Origin: Lachnospiraceae bacterium
GTDB taxonomy: Bacteria > Bacillota_A > Clostridia > Lachnospirales > Lachnospiraceae
Direction of reading: 5' to 3'
Length of the DNA: 5,811 nucleotides
Assembly: GCA_017614185.1 (NCBI GenBank)
Contig: JAGACI010000147.1
Span: forward strand, 1 to 5,811
This document shows positions 4,825 to 5,811 of the stretch, piece by piece. Position 1 is the first letter of the stretch; every line of letters starts with the position of its first letter. A program made the translations under genes and the position numbers. The notes beneath the pieces are model-generated. The model saw nothing but the letters and a program-made list of their open reading frames with translations. It was not told the DNA's origin and did not search any database.

Positions 4825-5811
4825 ATGAATCTTTCACCACTTCAGAAAGCAAGATATGAGTACAGCCCCAAGCTTCCTGCAATGCTTCGTGGCGGTATCT
4901 CAGAGATTTGTGTTAAGGATGGCGCTCCCACACAGAGCGTAGCCGATCAGGACAAGATTAAGGCTCTTTTCCCCAACACATATGGTAAGAACGAAATCAC
5001 ATTCGTTAAAGGCAGCAACACATCTGCTCCTAAGAAGCAGGTTGTAGGCGTTATCCTTTCCGGCGGCCAGGCTCCCGGAGGACACAACGTTATCTGCGGT
5101 CTTTACGATGCTATCAAAGCTACTAACAAGAGCAACGTACTCCTTGGTTTCAAGGGCGGCCCTTCAGGACTTATCGATGACGATTACATCGAGTTTGACG
5201 ACGCTTACATCGATGCATACAGAAACACAGGTGGTTTCGATATCATCGGTTCCGGCCGTACCAAACTTGAGACAGAAGAGCAGTTCAAGATTGTTACAGA
5301 AGTTGCCAAGAAGCATGGCCTTACAGCTATCGTTATCATCGGTGGTGACGATTCCAATACAAACGCAGCTGTTCTTGCTGAGTACATGGCTGCTCACAAC
5401 ACAGGCGTACAGGTTATCGGATGCCCTAAGACAATCGATGGCGACTTAAAGAACGAGGACATCGAGGCTTCATTCGGTTTCGATACAGCTACCAAGACAT
5501 ACTCAGAACTTATCGGTAACATCGAAAGAGATGCTAACTCCGCTAAGAAATACTGGCACTTCATCAAGGTTATGGGTCGTTCGGCTTCACACGTAGCACT
5601 TGAGTGTGCACTTGAGACACAGCCTAACATCTGCCTTATCGGCGAGGAAGTTGCAGCCAAGAAGATGTCTCTTGCAGCAATCACAAACTACATCGCAGAT
5701 TCAGTTGAGAAGAGAGGAAACAACGGCGAGAACTTCGGTGTTGCTATTATCCCCGAGGGTATCGTAGAGTTCGTTCCCGAGTTCTCAAAACTTATCGCTG
5801 AGATCAATGAG
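4825..5811 (+). CDS. pfp: Pyrophosphate-dependent 6-phosphofructokinase (3' truncated)
   Basis: The frame is open from the ATG to the right edge (329 codons). The enzyme interconverts fructose 6-phosphate plus PPi and fructose 1,6-bisphosphate plus phosphate in the cytoplasm, a reversible step of glycolysis and gluconeogenesis. Visible motifs: the phosphate-binding loop [10 protein letters not shown] (79-88); GGDDSNT (173-179), where Asp176 replaces the Gly of ATP-dependent enzymes; PKTIDGDL (201-208), with Lys202 marking PPi use and Asp205 as the expected catalytic base; MGR (250-252) for sugar phosphate binding; and PEG (310-312). The N-terminal extension of about 70 residues before the first strand, and the spacing, fit the long PPi-PFK type of roughly 550 residues, so about 60% is present. 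Codons are biased to ATC, AAC, TAC, AAG, CTT and CGT more strongly than in the neighbours, as in highly expressed genes. It has its own promoter, divergent from tetR. Confidence 0.95.
   Translation, partial: MNLSPLQKARYEYSPKLPAMLRGGISEICVKDGAPTQSVADQDKIKALFPNTYGKNEITFVKGSNTSAPKKQVVGVILSGGQAPGGHNVICGLYDAIKATNKSNVLLGFKGGPSGLIDDDYIEFDDAYIDAYRNTGGFDIIGSGRTKLETEEQFKIVTEVAKKHGLTAIVIIGGDDSNTNAAVLAEYMAAHNTGVQVIGCPKTIDGDLKNEDIEASFGFDTATKTYSELIGNIERDANSAKKYWHFIKVMGRSASHVALECALETQPNICLIGEEVAAKKMSLAAITNYIADSVEKRGNNGENFGVAIIPEGIVEFVPEFSKLIAEINE

Noticed and set aside
5108..5449. Open frame of 113 codons inside the phosphofructokinase, plus strand in another frame
   Set aside because: It lies wholly within a gene with all its catalytic motifs intact, has a low-complexity Ser/Thr/Leu-rich product, and no start signal.
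1..5811. Mobile element, CRISPR array, tRNA or toxin-antitoxin pair
   Set aside because: No transposase or integrase motif, no regularly spaced repeats, no tRNA-like cloverleaf and no small paired genes were seen on either strand.

Overview
The window looks like ordinary chromosome of a low-to-moderate GC Gram-positive anaerobe, most likely a Clostridia/Lachnospiraceae member (Butyrivibrio-like). This is inferred from strong AGGAG-type ribosome binding sites, consensus sigma-A promoters, a pyrophosphate-dependent phosphofructokinase of the long clostridial type, and the style of the secreted serine hydrolase. No rRNA or other taxonomic marker is present, so the assignment is tentative.

Layout: (1) 1-777, plus strand: the C-terminal part of an FtsX/MacB-type ABC transporter permease, cut by the left edge. 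(2) 786-2750, plus strand: a secreted class C beta-lactamase-fold serine hydrolase whose ribosome binding site overlaps the permease stop codon, so the two are probably co-translated. (3) 2756-3982, minus strand: a 12-TM major facilitator efflux pump of the DHA3/MefA-like kind, converging on the hydrolase with only 5 bases between the stop codons. (4) 3993-4586, minus strand: a TetR-family repressor, upstream of the pump in a tight two-gene operon. (5) 4587-4824: a compact divergent regulatory region. It has a perfect-hexamer promoter for tetR, two related inverted repeats flanking that promoter (likely TetR operators), a separate extended -10 promoter for the rightward gene, and a further inverted repeat at that promoter. 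(6) 4825-5811, plus strand: the first 329 codons of a PPi-dependent 6-phosphofructokinase, cut by the right edge.

How they work together: TetR and the MFS pump form a self-contained, probably ligand-inducible efflux cassette. The ABC permease and hydrolase form a separate cell-surface module, probably with an ATPase encoded upstream of the window. The phosphofructokinase is a central glycolytic gene, with codon use and expression signals of a highly expressed gene, and is probably unrelated in function to its neighbours.

I found no mobile element, CRISPR array, tRNA or rRNA. I see no strong evidence for a wholly new system. The points most worth a second look are the hydrolase's missing N-terminal strands and its unassigned C-terminal half, its coupling to the permease, and the symmetrical elements in the tetR/pfp intergenic region. 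Three start codons were chosen from ribosome binding site placement rather than longest open frame.
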